A stretch of 64,000 nt of DNA from DATAXP01 sp036272935 (GTDB lineage: Bacteria > Planctomycetota > Planctomycetia > Pirellulales > PNKZ01). Location of the stretch: the NCBI GenBank assembly GCA_036272935.1, contig DATAXP010000075.1, forward strand, positions 87,085 to 151,084, in the 5' to 3' direction. The translations under genes were made by a program, and so were the position numbers. Below are positions 51,974 through 60,777 of the stretch, one piece after another (positions within the stretch are counted from its first letter, which is position 1; every line of letters starts with the position of its first letter). The notes beneath the pieces were generated by a model. The model ran no database searches, had not been told where the DNA came from, and saw nothing but the letters and a program-made list of their open reading frames with translations.

Positions 51974-53124
51974 TGCGGAATGGGGAATGTGGAATGGGGA
52001 ATGACGAACCCCTTTCGTCCGACATTCCCCATTCCCCATTCCGAACTCCCCATTCGAAAGCCGACCGCTTCAGGGCAGTCGTGAGCGGCCGCGAGCGGGG
52101 CGTCGTTGCATCGGTGCTGCGCGGCGCGCTCTCCATCGCCTCAGTGGGATATGGCGCTGCGATGCGCGTCCGCAATTGGTGGTACGACACCGACCGCGCC
52201 CGGATCGAACACGTCGATGCGCTGGTGGTCTGCGTCGGCAATCTTACGCTCGGCGGAACCGGCAAGACGCCGATGGTCGAATGGATCGTCCGCTGGATGC
52301 GCGAGCGCGGCGTTCGCCCGGCCGTCGTGAGCCGAGGCTACGGCGCACAAGCCGGCGCGGCGAACGACGAGGCCCGGGAGCTTGCCGATCGCTTGCCGGG
52401 CGTGCCCCAGGTGCAGAACCGCGATCGCGCCGCGGCAGCGCGCCGGGCGATCGACGAGTTCGGCGCCCAAGTGATCGTACTCGACGACGGTTTCCAGCAT
52501 CGCCGGCTAGCGCGCGAGCTGGACGTGGTGATGCTCGATGCCGCCGAGCCGTGGGGTTATGAGCATGTGTTCCCGCGCGGCATGCTGCGCGAGCCGCCGA
52601 GCGGTCTGACCCGGGCCGAGGTGGTGGTGCTGTCGCGGGCCGATATGGTCGACGACGCGCGACGGGCCGAGATTCGTCGCCGGGCCGAGCGCTTGTCGCA
52701 CGGCGCCGTGTGGGCTGAGGTTGTACACGCCCCGCAGCGCTGGCTGGCCGCTGGTGCCGGCGCGGCAGCGCTCGACGAGCTGTGCGGCCAGCGGGTCGCG
52801 GCGTTCTGCGGCATCGGCAACCCGAGAGGATTCCGGCACACGCTCGATCGCTGCGGTTGCGAGGTGGCTGCGCTGCGCGAATTTCCCGATCACCATGCTT
52901 ACACACCCAGCGACCTCGAGCAGCTTGCCGCCTGGGCCGCGGCCAGCGGAGCCACGGCGATCGTCTGCACGCACAAGGACCTGGTGAAGATCGGGGTCGA
53001 CCGGCTCGGCGCGTTGCCGTTATGGGCGCTGGTTGTGGGGATCGAATTTCTTGAAGGACAAGTAGAGTTGGAGGCTAAGCTGGCATGGCTGATCGCTCGG
53101 CTCCCGCGTTGCTCGGAACCATGA
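51973..53124 (+). CDS. lpxK: LpxK, tetraacyldisaccharide 4'-kinase
   Basis: LpxK phosphorylates the lipid A precursor at the 4' position on the inner-membrane inner face. The P-loop is GNLTLGGTGKTPMVEW, followed by VVSRGYGAQ, the DDGFQHRRLARELDVVMLDA block with catalytic Asp and His, and the C-terminal CTHKDLVKIG. The family start (about FRAVVSGRERGVVASVLRGA) begins near codon 33; before it lie about 28 codons translated from a palindromic repeat, from an ATG that overlaps the icd stop. Translation may use that ATG, giving 383 residues, or a later GTG at 52081. It implies lipid A synthesis, hence an outer membrane. Its end overlaps the next gene by ATGA. Confidence 0.88.
   Translation: MRNGECGMGNDEPLSSDIPHSPFRTPHSKADRFRAVVSGRERGVVASVLRGALSIASVGYGAAMRVRNWWYDTDRARIEHVDALVVCVGNLTLGGTGKTPMVEWIVRWMRERGVRPAVVSRGYGAQAGAANDEARELADRLPGVPQVQNRDRAAAARRAIDEFGAQVIVLDDGFQHRRLARELDVVMLDAAEPWGYEHVFPRGMLREPPSGLTRAEVVVLSRADMVDDARRAEIRRRAERLSHGAVWAEVVHAPQRWLAAGAGAAALDELCGQRVAAFCGIGNPRGFRHTLDRCGCEVAALREFPDHHAYTPSDLEQLAAWAAASGATAIVCTHKDLVKIGVDRLGALPLWALVVGIEFLEGQVELEAKLAWLIARLPRCSEP
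51974..52056. repeat. Inverted repeat of 'gaatgggga' units at the start of lpxK
   Basis: GGAATGGGGAATGTGGAATG and GGGGAATGACG on the left face GACATTCCCCATTCCCCATT and CCGAACTCCCCATTCG on the right, an imperfect hairpin. It is related to the shorter tract at 38603-38636. It occupies what would be the first 28 codons of lpxK. Confidence 0.7.
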
Positions 53125-54596
53125 CAATGAACCGCATGACAATCTTGGCGCTCCTGCTACTGCCGCTCGGCCAGCTCGCGGCGAGGGCCGACGATCCATC
53201 GGCACCACGTCCTCGACATTTGTTCCTCGATCCCGCGTTCATCGACGAGAGCGACGGCGTCGCGCTGCACGCGAATCCGCCCCAGCGGCGCGACGTAGTG
53301 ATCCGCCACGATCGACCGTGGGAAAAGCTGATGATCAGCTTCTTTCTCACCGTGCTCGACGAACGCGACAAATTGCGGATGTGGTACATCTGCCGCGACG
53401 CCCAGAACCGGCCGAACGTCGCCTACGCCGAGTCGACCGACGGCCTGGCGTGGACAAAGCCGAACATGGGCATCGTCGATTACGACGGCAGCACCGCCAA
53501 CAACCTGGTCGGCATGTCGTCGCTGGAAGGCGTGGTCTTTCGCGACCCGAACGCCAAAGCCGAAGAGCGTTACGCATACTGCACGCATCTGATCGATGAA
53601 GGGATCGTGCGGTTCCACTCGCCCGACGGCCTGCGCTGGAGCCGCGACGCGCAACCGTTACTCCGCCTTGGGGCCGACACACAGAACGTCACGCTGTGGG
53701 ACGACCGCCTCGGGCAGTACGTGCTGTACCTGCGCGGCTGGGAAGAACGGGCCGATGGCAAGCTGTACCGCAAGGTGGTGCGTGCCGCGACCTCGGACAT
53801 CACGCGCCCCATGTCCGAAGGCCCTTCCGGTGGGAGCCGGTACTTGTGGGGCAAGGAAAAGATGCCAGTGATCGACCGCGAGTTCCCGACCGTGTTCGCC
53901 ACCGACGAACACGATCCGCCCGATAGCGACGTGTACAACCTTTCGGCCCAGCGATACCCGCTCGATCCGCGCTGGTATCTCGGCTTCCCGTCGTTGTTCC
54001 AGCGCGAGCGCAATCGCAGCGACGGCAAGCTTGAGGTGCAGTTCACCGGCGGCCGCGATGGGATCCACTGGCACCGCTACGATCGGGTGCCGTATGCCGC
54101 GCTAGGTCTTGCCGACAGCGATAGCCAGAACATGACATTCATGGGGACGGGGATGGTCGTGCGCGGCGATGAAATCTGGCAGTACGGCACCGGCTTCCAC
54201 TCGCGGCACGGCGATGTTGCCGCCAGGAAGCTTCGAACCGATGGCATCATCTATCGGTATACGCAGCGCCTCGACGGCTTCGTGTCGCTCGATTTCGACT
54301 CCGCCGGAGGAAGCTGTCGCACCGCGCCGGTGAAGCTCGACGGGCCGCGGCTGCACGTGAACGTCGATACCGGCGCGCTGGGCACGCTGCGCGTCGCGTT
54401 GCTCGATGCCGCCGGTGAGCCGATCGCGGGCTACACGCTCGACGATTGCCGCGTGCTGCGCACCAACGCGACGCGCGCCGTCGTGGCATGGCGCGCGGGA
54501 GACGATCTGACATCGCTCGCGGGCCAACAGGTGCGACTGGCGCTCGTCGGCGCGCGGGCCAAGCTGTACAGCTTCATGTTCGACGGCGGCCCGTAG
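53121..54596 (+). CDS. Secreted beta-propeller protein, glycosidase-like
   Basis: This 491-residue protein starts at the ATG at 53121 overlapping the lpxK stop, followed by a signal peptide (MTMNRMTILALLLLPLGQLA). The body repeats short blades with WD-type strands: RMWYICRDAQNRPNVAYAES, GLAWTKPNMGIVDYDG, GLRWSRDAQPLLRLG and QNVTLWDDRLGQYVLYLRGW. These resemble the five-bladed propeller of GH32/GH43-type glycosidases. A C-terminal beta-sandwich follows (from about GFVSLDFDSAGGSC). Planctomycetes hold many such proteins. Glycosidase activity is likely but not demonstrated by visible catalytic residues. Confidence 0.8.
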   Translation: MTMNRMTILALLLLPLGQLAARADDPSAPRPRHLFLDPAFIDESDGVALHANPPQRRDVVIRHDRPWEKLMISFFLTVLDERDKLRMWYICRDAQNRPNVAYAESTDGLAWTKPNMGIVDYDGSTANNLVGMSSLEGVVFRDPNAKAEERYAYCTHLIDEGIVRFHSPDGLRWSRDAQPLLRLGADTQNVTLWDDRLGQYVLYLRGWEERADGKLYRKVVRAATSDITRPMSEGPSGGSRYLWGKEKMPVIDREFPTVFATDEHDPPDSDVYNLSAQRYPLDPRWYLGFPSLFQRERNRSDGKLEVQFTGGRDGIHWHRYDRVPYAALGLADSDSQNMTFMGTGMVVRGDEIWQYGTGFHSRHGDVAARKLRTDGIIYRYTQRLDGFVSLDFDSAGGSCRTAPVKLDGPRLHVNVDTGALGTLRVALLDAAGEPIAGYTLDDCRVLRTNATRAVVAWRAGDDLTSLAGQQVRLALVGARAKLYSFMFDGGP

Positions 54597-54626
54597 GAAT
54601 GCAGCTCGCCGGCAACCGTCAGCGCG

Positions 54627-54878
54627 CTACCACTGCACGTCGAGCAGGTTTTCGATCTGCGCGATGCCATCGAGGCCGCGCAGCGATTCTTGAGCCATCT
54701 GCTTCTGGTAGAAGCTGCGGACCACGCCCTTGAGCGTCACGCGGCCGTCGCGCGCTTCAAGCTGCACCGAGCGGTGCGGCAGGTGCGGGTTGTTGAAGAT
54801 CACCCGGCGGGCACGATCTTCAAGTGGGTTCTCGATGCGAATCTCAACGGCAACAGGCGAATCGGTGAGCAGCGACAT
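54627..54878 (-). CDS. BON-domain protein
   Basis: This 83-residue protein has a single BON domain (IRIENPLEDRARRVIFNN, then VTLKGVVRSFYQKQMAQESL and IAQIENLLDVQW). BON domains bind membranes or phospholipid and occur in osmotic-stress proteins. There is no signal peptide. I use the ATG at 54878 (MSLLTDSPVAVE); the frame is open to 55103, but the added residues do not look like a protein. It converges on the secreted propeller gene. Confidence 0.75.
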   Translation of the reverse strand: MSLLTDSPVAVEIRIENPLEDRARRVIFNNPHLPHRSVQLEARDGRVTLKGVVRSFYQKQMAQESLRGLDGIAQIENLLDVQW

Positions 54879-55106
54879 AAGCAACGACCGAGCAGCTCGT
54901 GGACGGTATAGGCCCCGCAGGTGCTGGCGAGCGCCCTGCAACGCACCCTCACCAGTGTTGGATACGATCGGCTGCCTGCGGCGAAATCCGATAGGGAAAG
55001 CTGATCCGTCTGCGGAGAATTTGCCCGTCCGCGACAGCCCATATCGGATATGAGGAACTTGAAGGGCGCCGAGCAAAAGTGGCCCTCCGGCCCCGGCCTC
55101 CAACCG

Positions 55107-56744
55107 CTAGCCGCCGCCCACCGCCAACCAGCTAGGCAATTGTCCCGCCCGCGGCAGCTCGATGACCGTCGCGCTCAGCAGGTCGGGGTGCCCCAGCACG
55201 GCGTCGATCGCCTCTTGGGGCGGTCGGGTGTCGAGGTTCAGCACGCCGATCGCCTCGCCGCCGGGCGTGTCGCTGGCCCGGCCGACCGCCATCTGGGCGA
55301 TATTCACCCGATGCGTGCCGAAGATCGTGCCGACTTTGCCGATAATGCCGGGCACATCGCGATGCGTGAACACCATCAGCACGCCGTCGAGAAATGCATC
55401 GAGCCGGTATTCGCCCAGTTGCACCAGCCGTGGCATGTTCTGGCCAAACACCGTACCCGAGGCCTTGTAGGTCTGCGACTCGGTCACCAGCTCGGCCTGG
55501 ATCACCGAGCTGAACGCTCCCATGTCGCTGCGCGACTGCTCGACCAGCTCGATGCCGCGCTCCCGCAGCAGCACCTCGGCGTTGACGATGTTGATCTCCG
55601 CCTCGAGCGCGTGCTCCAACAGACCGACGGCCACGCACGCCGTGATAAGCTTTGTGTCTTTCGAGGCGATTTCGCCGCGGTATTGCAGCCGGCACGCCTT
55701 GGTCGGCGTCCGGTCGAGCTGCGCCAGCAGCCGCCCCAGCCGATAGCCCAGGTCCAGGTAATCCCGCATCGCGGCGAGCTTCTTGGGATCGACGCTCGAC
55801 ATGTTCACGGCATGGCGAATCGCGCCGGTGCTCAAAAAATCCACCAGCAGATGGGCACCCTCAACCGCCACCTGCGTCTGTGCCTCTTCGGTGCTCGCAC
55901 CCAGGTGCGGCGTACACAGAACGCCGGGCATGCCGAACAGCGGGCTCGACTTGCACGGCTCGGTCGCGAACACGTCGAGCGCCACCCCCCCCAGCTTGCC
56001 GCTCTTCAAGCCCTCGACCAGTGCCGCCTCGTCGTAGATGCCACCGCGCGCGCAGTTGATCAGCCGCACGCCGCGGCGCATCACCTCGAGCTGCGGCGTG
56101 CTGATCAGGTTCTTCGTTTCCGGCGTCAGTGGCGTGTGGACCGTCAGGTAGTCGACGTGCGGGAGCATTTCGGCCACCGCCGGCACCAATTCGATTCCAA
56201 GTTCCTGGGCCCGCTCTTTCGACAAGAACGGATCGTACCCCAGCACGCGCATCTCCAGCGCCTTGGCCCGCGACGCGACCGCCTGCCCGATGCGCCCCAA
56301 GCCGACGATACCGATCGTCTTGTCGGCCAACTGGGTGCCCATGTACTTGTTGCGGTCCCAGCGCCCCTCGATCAGGCTTTGATACGCCGGGGCAATGTTG
56401 CGGCTCAGGGCCAGCATCATCGCCACCGTGTGCTCGGCGGTGCTGAGCGTGTTGCCGGTGGGCGTGTTCATCACGACGATGCCCAGACGGGTCGCGGCGT
56501 CTTTGTCGATGTTGTCGGTGCCCACGCCGGCGCGCACGATCGCCTTGAGTCGGCGGTTCCCGGCCAGCGATTCGGCCGTGATCTTCACCCCGCTGCGCAG
56601 GATCGCCCCGTCGGCGCCGGCCAGTGCCGTGCGCAAGTCAGCCCCCGACAGCCCCGTGCGGACCTCGTACTCGATGCCCGGAGCAGCCTTGAAAATGTCG
56701 AGCCCTTCTTGGGCCAGGGTATCGAGCACAATGACGCGCGGCAT
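55107..56744 (-). CDS. serA: D-3-phosphoglycerate dehydrogenase (long SerA)
   Basis: This 545-residue enzyme catalyses the first step of serine synthesis from 3-phosphoglycerate with NAD. An N-terminal substrate domain is split around the Rossmann domain: NAD site GIVGLGRIGQAVASRAKALE, catalytic Arg in INCARGGIYDEAAL, Glu in VALDVFATEP, and His in LCTPHLGASTEEAQ. Residues about 320-455 are the allosteric substrate-binding domain, and about 455-545 an ACT domain (GVLMVFTHRDVPGIIGKVGT) for serine feedback. This is the long form, as in Mycobacterium and Bacillus. It has a plain ATG start and lies 229 bases upstream of the BON gene on the same strand. Confidence 0.95.
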   Translation of the reverse strand: MPRVIVLDTLAQEGLDIFKAAPGIEYEVRTGLSGADLRTALAGADGAILRSGVKITAESLAGNRRLKAIVRAGVGTDNIDKDAATRLGIVVMNTPTGNTLSTAEHTVAMMLALSRNIAPAYQSLIEGRWDRNKYMGTQLADKTIGIVGLGRIGQAVASRAKALEMRVLGYDPFLSKERAQELGIELVPAVAEMLPHVDYLTVHTPLTPETKNLISTPQLEVMRRGVRLINCARGGIYDEAALVEGLKSGKLGGVALDVFATEPCKSSPLFGMPGVLCTPHLGASTEEAQTQVAVEGAHLLVDFLSTGAIRHAVNMSSVDPKKLAAMRDYLDLGYRLGRLLAQLDRTPTKACRLQYRGEIASKDTKLITACVAVGLLEHALEAEINIVNAEVLLRERGIELVEQSRSDMGAFSSVIQAELVTESQTYKASGTVFGQNMPRLVQLGEYRLDAFLDGVLMVFTHRDVPGIIGKVGTIFGTHRVNIAQMAVGRASDTPGGEAIGVLNLDTRPPQEAIDAVLGHPDLLSATVIELPRAGQLPSWLAVGGG

Positions 56745-56834
56745 GATCGACCGTTACGTTCAGGGATGGGGGAGGCGAGCGAAACACGGAGAATAAGGCT
56801 TCGCCGTCCCAGGGGTCAAGGAGGCAGCACACTT

Positions 56835-56924
56835 AGTAGCAGGCACGCTCCGCGTGCCGTCGCCGCCTTTAAGTTGGCACCGTCGGCAGACTCCGGCGAC
56901 GGCACACGGAGTGTGCCTGCTACT
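56835..56924. repeat. 31-bp inverted repeat, MITE-like
   Basis: The left arm at 56835-56865 (begins AGTAGCAGGCACGCTCCGCG) and the right arm at 56894-56924 pair with only two mismatches across 31 bases, enclosing 28 bases. Each arm is itself partly palindromic (GGCAC...GTGCC). It lies between divergent serA and a membrane-protein gene. No target duplication is obvious. It carries no gene. Confidence 0.75.
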
Positions 56925-56979
56925 TTGCGATTCTCCGTCACGGCGTTGCAGCGATCCAGGCCGCGGCTATGGTGGACAA

Positions 56980-58668
56980 ATGCTTGGTCCTCGTCTGCGC
57001 ATCGCGCTAGCTGTCATCATCCTCGTCGGCGGCACGGTCGCCGCGTTTGCCCCTGCGCTGCGCGCCGGTTGGCAGTGGGACGACGACGACTATGTGACCA
57101 GGAACGACGCGCTGCAATCGATCGCCGGGCTGAAGCGAATTTGGACAACGCTCGGCGCCACGCCGCAATACTATCCGCTGGTCTTCACGACCTTCTGGCT
57201 CGAGCACCATGCCTGGGGCGACGATCCGCGCGGCTACCATGCGGTGAACGTTGCCCTGCACGCGGCGAACGTTGTGCTGTTGTTCGCATTGCTGAGTGGT
57301 CTGAAGCTGCCGGGCGCGTTCTGGTGCGCGCTCTTATTCGCGATCCACCCGGTGCAGGTCGAGACGGTCGCGTGGGTCACCGAGCGCAAGAACCTGTTGT
57401 CGACGTTCTTCTATCTACTCGCGGCGCTGGCCTACCTGCGGTTCGATCACCGCGGCCGCGCGGGCTGGTACCTGCTGGCGCTAGTATTGTTCGTTGCCGC
57501 GCTGCTTTCAAAGACCACGGCCTGCACGCTGCCTGCGGCGATCCTGCTGGTCGTGTGGTGGCGCGATAGCCGTGTGGGGTTGCGGCATTGGCTGGCGGCG
57601 GTGCCGATGTTCGCAATCGGCCTGGCAATGGGGATCGTCACTGCCCACGTCGAGCGCAGCGTGGTGCTCGAGCTTGCCGCGCCGACCGACATCGCGGGAC
57701 TGGGTCGGCTCGAACGTTTGCTGATCGCGGGCAGGGCGTTGTGGTTTTATGCCGCCAAGCTGGTGTGGCCCACCAACCTGGCGTTCTGCTACGAGCGTTG
57801 GCATGTCGACCGGCACGCGGCGGCGTGGTATCTGCCTACGATGGCGGCCATCGCGGTCCTGACGTTGCTCGTGGCGATGCGCTGTCGGCTGGGGCGCGGC
57901 CCTGCCGCGGCGGTGCTGTTCTTCGCGGTGACGCTGCTGCCGGCGCTGGGGTTCGTCGACATCGAGACGATGCGCTACACGTTCGTCGCCGATCATTACC
58001 AGTATCTGGCCTGTGTGGGATTGTTCGCCCTGGCCGCGTCGGGACTAGGCGCGGTGGCAGCCACGCATCGCGTTGGCGCGTGCCTCGTCGGCGCCGCGGT
58101 TTGCGTGGCGCTGGGCGTGCTCTCATTCCGCCAGGCGTCGCTGTATCGCGATAGGCAAACGCTCTGGACCGACACGCTCGACAAGAATCCGCAATGCTGC
58201 CTGGCCATGCGCCTGCTGGCCCGCGAGTACGACTCCGTTGGAGAGCACGATGAGGCGGACGAGCTGCGCCGGCGTTGCCTGGAGATCGATCCAAGCTACG
58301 CCGAAGCTGCCTACGATCTTGGCCACTCGTTGGCTGTCCGCGGCGAAACGAGCGAGGCGATCAAAGCGCTGTACCAGGCCGTCGAGGCGAACCCCAAGCA
58401 TTTCCTGGCGCAATCGGACTTGGCGGCCCTGCTCACCGGCACCGGCAGCCCCGCCACGGCGCTGGTTCACTTTCGGGCGGCCCTGGCCACCAATCCGCGC
58501 TCGGCCGTGACCTACCGAAACATGGTGTACGCCCTGGTGGCGTTGAGGCGACGCGACGAGGCACTCGCGGCCATCGACCAGGCGCTAGAACTGGAACCGG
58601 AGAACGAGGATTTTCGGCAAATTCGCGACGAGCTCGAGTCGCAACCGCCAACGACCCGAGATCGGTAA
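56980..58668 (+). CDS. Polytopic membrane protein with TPR repeats (TMTC-like)
   Basis: This 562-residue protein has about ten transmembrane helices (residues 5-420), preceded by the loop WQWDDDDYVTRNDA. The acidic 'WDDDDY' and HAANVVLLFALL, then ETVAWVTERKNLLSTFFYLL, match the TMTC/PMT-related group of putative O-mannosyltransferase-like membrane proteins. The last 170 residues hold TPR repeats (YAEAAYDLGHSLAVRGETSE, RDEALAAIDQALELEPEN). It is a likely lipid-linked glycosyltransferase of the GT-C type acting on exported proteins; the donor is unknown. The ATG at 56980 is preferred to a GTG at 56854, which would read through the inverted repeat. Confidence 0.82.
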   Translation: MLGPRLRIALAVIILVGGTVAAFAPALRAGWQWDDDDYVTRNDALQSIAGLKRIWTTLGATPQYYPLVFTTFWLEHHAWGDDPRGYHAVNVALHAANVVLLFALLSGLKLPGAFWCALLFAIHPVQVETVAWVTERKNLLSTFFYLLAALAYLRFDHRGRAGWYLLALVLFVAALLSKTTACTLPAAILLVVWWRDSRVGLRHWLAAVPMFAIGLAMGIVTAHVERSVVLELAAPTDIAGLGRLERLLIAGRALWFYAAKLVWPTNLAFCYERWHVDRHAAAWYLPTMAAIAVLTLLVAMRCRLGRGPAAAVLFFAVTLLPALGFVDIETMRYTFVADHYQYLACVGLFALAASGLGAVAATHRVGACLVGAAVCVALGVLSFRQASLYRDRQTLWTDTLDKNPQCCLAMRLLAREYDSVGEHDEADELRRRCLEIDPSYAEAAYDLGHSLAVRGETSEAIKALYQAVEANPKHFLAQSDLAALLTGTGSPATALVHFRAALATNPRSAVTYRNMVYALVALRRRDEALAAIDQALELEPENEDFRQIRDELESQPPTTRDR

Positions 58669-58748
58669 ATGCCGCCACGTCGCGAATTTGCGGCGCTCAT
58701 CGGAATTTAGCATACGCTCCCTGGCTGATTCGCTATCATACGGGATCG

Positions 58749-59960
58749 ATGGCATCCGACATCCACAAGGCCGAGCCGGGCAGCACGATGTCAGGCAACA
58801 CCGCCCCGCAACGGGCGGAGTCGCGGGACGAACCGCGCGCCGAGAAGCGCACGCCGCGCAAGCATGACCCGCTGGCCACGGAGCAGTCGCGGCGCAAACG
58901 CCTGGCGACGGCCGCCCCGCTGATCGACACGTCCGACAAGCCGGCGGCGTCGTCGCCGAAGAAGCGTTCGAGCGTCAAGCGCAAGTCGACGTTCAAGTTG
59001 CCTCCTTGGCTTGGGCGATCGCTGGCGATGTGCCGAACTCGTTTCGGCCGCAGCATGATTAGCGCCACGGTGCTGCACGCGGCGCTGGTGATCGGCCTGG
59101 GATTGGCGAGCGTGGCGGCGGTGAACCACGAGAAGGGGGTCGTGCTCAGCACGCTGTCCGACGACCTCGACCCGTTTGTCCCTGAAACGATCGTCGCTCC
59201 GGTGCCGCTGACTGCCGAGCCGATCGCGCCGCTGGACACCGCGCTTGCCTCGCAGATGTCGTTGACGGTGCCGGCGGCAGCGATTAGCGCGTCGCTATCG
59301 GCCGACGTGAACGTGGGCTCGAACGAGTTCGATGTCGGCAACTTCGCGGGCTTGCTCACACCGCTCGGTGGAGGAAAGAGCGAGGGGAAAGGCGCGGGCA
59401 AGGGGATCGAAGACGGCAAGGCGCTGATGAAGCCGGTGACGACGAAGTTCCTCGGCAGCTCAGCCACCGGGGAACGCTTCGCCTTCGTGATCGACAAATC
59501 GACGAGCTCATCGGCTGAAATCTACGACGTGGCGCGCTTCGAGCTGCTGCGGACCCTGTCGACCATGAAGCCTTACCACAAGTTCTACGTGGTCTTCTTC
59601 AGCGAAGACACGTTGCCGATGTTCTCGCCGGCGGTCGAAAAAGACATGCTCACCGCAACACCCGCCAACGTGGAAAAACTTGGCAAGTGGGTGGCGACCA
59701 TCGAGCGGCTGAAAGGAGGCAGCGGCCTGCGTCCAGCCTTCGATGCATGCCTGGCGGTCAAACCCAACGTCATCTACTTCCTCACCGATGGCCTGATGAG
59801 TGAGAAGAGCGTCGAGTACATTTCATCGAATTGTGCCGCAGCAAAGATCCCGGTGAACGTGATCGGCTTCAAGCCGAAATACGGCAGCGCCGAGGAAGGC
59901 TTGAAGAACCTGAAAACCATTGCCGAGCGCACCAAAGGGACGGCAACCTTCATGCAGTAG
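58749..59960 (+). CDS. Membrane-anchored vWA-domain protein
   Basis: This 403-residue protein has a basic, disordered N-terminus (about 1-100), one transmembrane helix (about 104-124: MISATVLHAALVIGLGLASV), a Pro/Ala-rich spacer and a C-terminal von Willebrand A domain from about residue 240. The metal-site motif DXSXS is present as FVIDKSTSSS, with KGGSGLRPAFDACL for the second loop and IYFLTDGLMSE for the third. Planctomycetes carry many such proteins near regulators or envelope genes; ligands are unknown. It follows the TPR membrane gene on the same strand (gap 80 bases). An upstream frame beginning at 58275 lies inside that gene and is not used. Confidence 0.82.
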   Translation: MASDIHKAEPGSTMSGNTAPQRAESRDEPRAEKRTPRKHDPLATEQSRRKRLATAAPLIDTSDKPAASSPKKRSSVKRKSTFKLPPWLGRSLAMCRTRFGRSMISATVLHAALVIGLGLASVAAVNHEKGVVLSTLSDDLDPFVPETIVAPVPLTAEPIAPLDTALASQMSLTVPAAAISASLSADVNVGSNEFDVGNFAGLLTPLGGGKSEGKGAGKGIEDGKALMKPVTTKFLGSSATGERFAFVIDKSTSSSAEIYDVARFELLRTLSTMKPYHKFYVVFFSEDTLPMFSPAVEKDMLTATPANVEKLGKWVATIERLKGGSGLRPAFDACLAVKPNVIYFLTDGLMSEKSVEYISSNCAAAKIPVNVIGFKPKYGSAEEGLKNLKTIAERTKGTATFMQ

Positions 59961-59991
59961 GGTGAGCTACGCCCACCATGCGCAGACGGAA

Positions 59992-60420
59992 TTACGCATC
60001 GCCTCGCACCGCCAACCAGCTCACCACGAGCGCGACGAGCACCAGCAGGTGCGTGTTCTCGATGCCGCTTGGAAACGCGATCAACCCCTCGTCGGCAAGC
60101 GCGAACATCGCGAACAGTCCCACGGCAACGCTGAACGCTGTGGTCGCGTTGCGTCGGCCGATAAGCGCTCGCCAGAATAACGCCGCCGCCAGGCATTCCC
60201 ATGCAATCACGCCAACGAACAGCGCAGCGACCGCGCTGCGCGGCACCGCGTAGATCGCCGTCGTGCGCACGGTCAACTCGAAGTTGCCCGAAGCGAAGGG
60301 CCAATCGCCGGGCAACACGCCCAGCGCCTTCAGGCCATCGCACGCATTGCTCGCAACGACGAGCGTGAACCACGCGGCCCAGAACAGCAGCAAAACCAGC
60401 GCCATCGAAAATCGGTTCAT
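59992..60420 (-). CDS. Small four-helix membrane protein
   Basis: This 142-residue protein has four predicted transmembrane helices (MALVLLLFWAAWFTLVVASN, VAALFVGVIAWECLAAALFW, AFSVAVGLFAMFALADEGLI, LLVLVALVVSWLAV). The layout recalls small integral membrane families such as DUF2165, with an acidic residue in the second helix (WECLAAALF). I cannot assign a function. It stands alone and converges on the vWA gene. Confidence 0.65.
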   Translation of the reverse strand: MNRFSMALVLLLFWAAWFTLVVASNACDGLKALGVLPGDWPFASGNFELTVRTTAIYAVPRSAVAALFVGVIAWECLAAALFWRALIGRRNATTAFSVAVGLFAMFALADEGLIAFPSGIENTHLLVLVALVVSWLAVRGDA

Positions 60421-60777
60421 CGCAAATGTCTCAGCGCATTCGCCTTCGGCATCGATCGCTGCGAGCGGCCACGGGCCTGCTCACGCCGTCAGTATAATGG
60501 GGGCAGTGTAGCCGAGTCGCCGCCGCAACAGGCGCGAGAGCGGGGAACCAACGGCGGCCAAACACATTGGCCGCCCGGGGCGTAGGCTCGCCGCGACAAG
60601 CGAGCCGGAGCACTTTCAAGCTTTAGCCCGTCAGCTAACCTCGCAGGCCGGCCGTCGAGCGTTTAGATGGCCCAGGGTGAAAGGGCACTCCTCGCTCGAG
60701 GCCGACGATCTTTGCGGCCTCCTCGCTGCGGAGTACCGGGAAAACATTTGCGCCCTCGGGCGCGAAAGGGTACTTCC
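60421..60777. repeat. Gene-free region with two palindromes
   Basis: These 357 bases contain no gene. GGCGGCCAA/TTGGCCGCC (60553-60561 and 60567-60575) and GGCTCGC/GCGAGCC (60585-60591 and 60600-60606) are two hairpins about 10 bases apart, a compound repeat like others between genes here. The last 120 bases are probably the leader of the SPFH gene. Confidence 0.55.

Noticed and set aside
36211..52056. CRISPR array, considered because of several short repeats
   Set aside because: The repeats are single, mostly palindromic, of different families and unevenly spaced. There are no regular spacers and no cas genes.
55050..57569. An 839-codon plus-strand open frame
   Set aside because: It is antisense to serA and runs through the inverted repeat into the TPR membrane-protein gene in the wrong frame.
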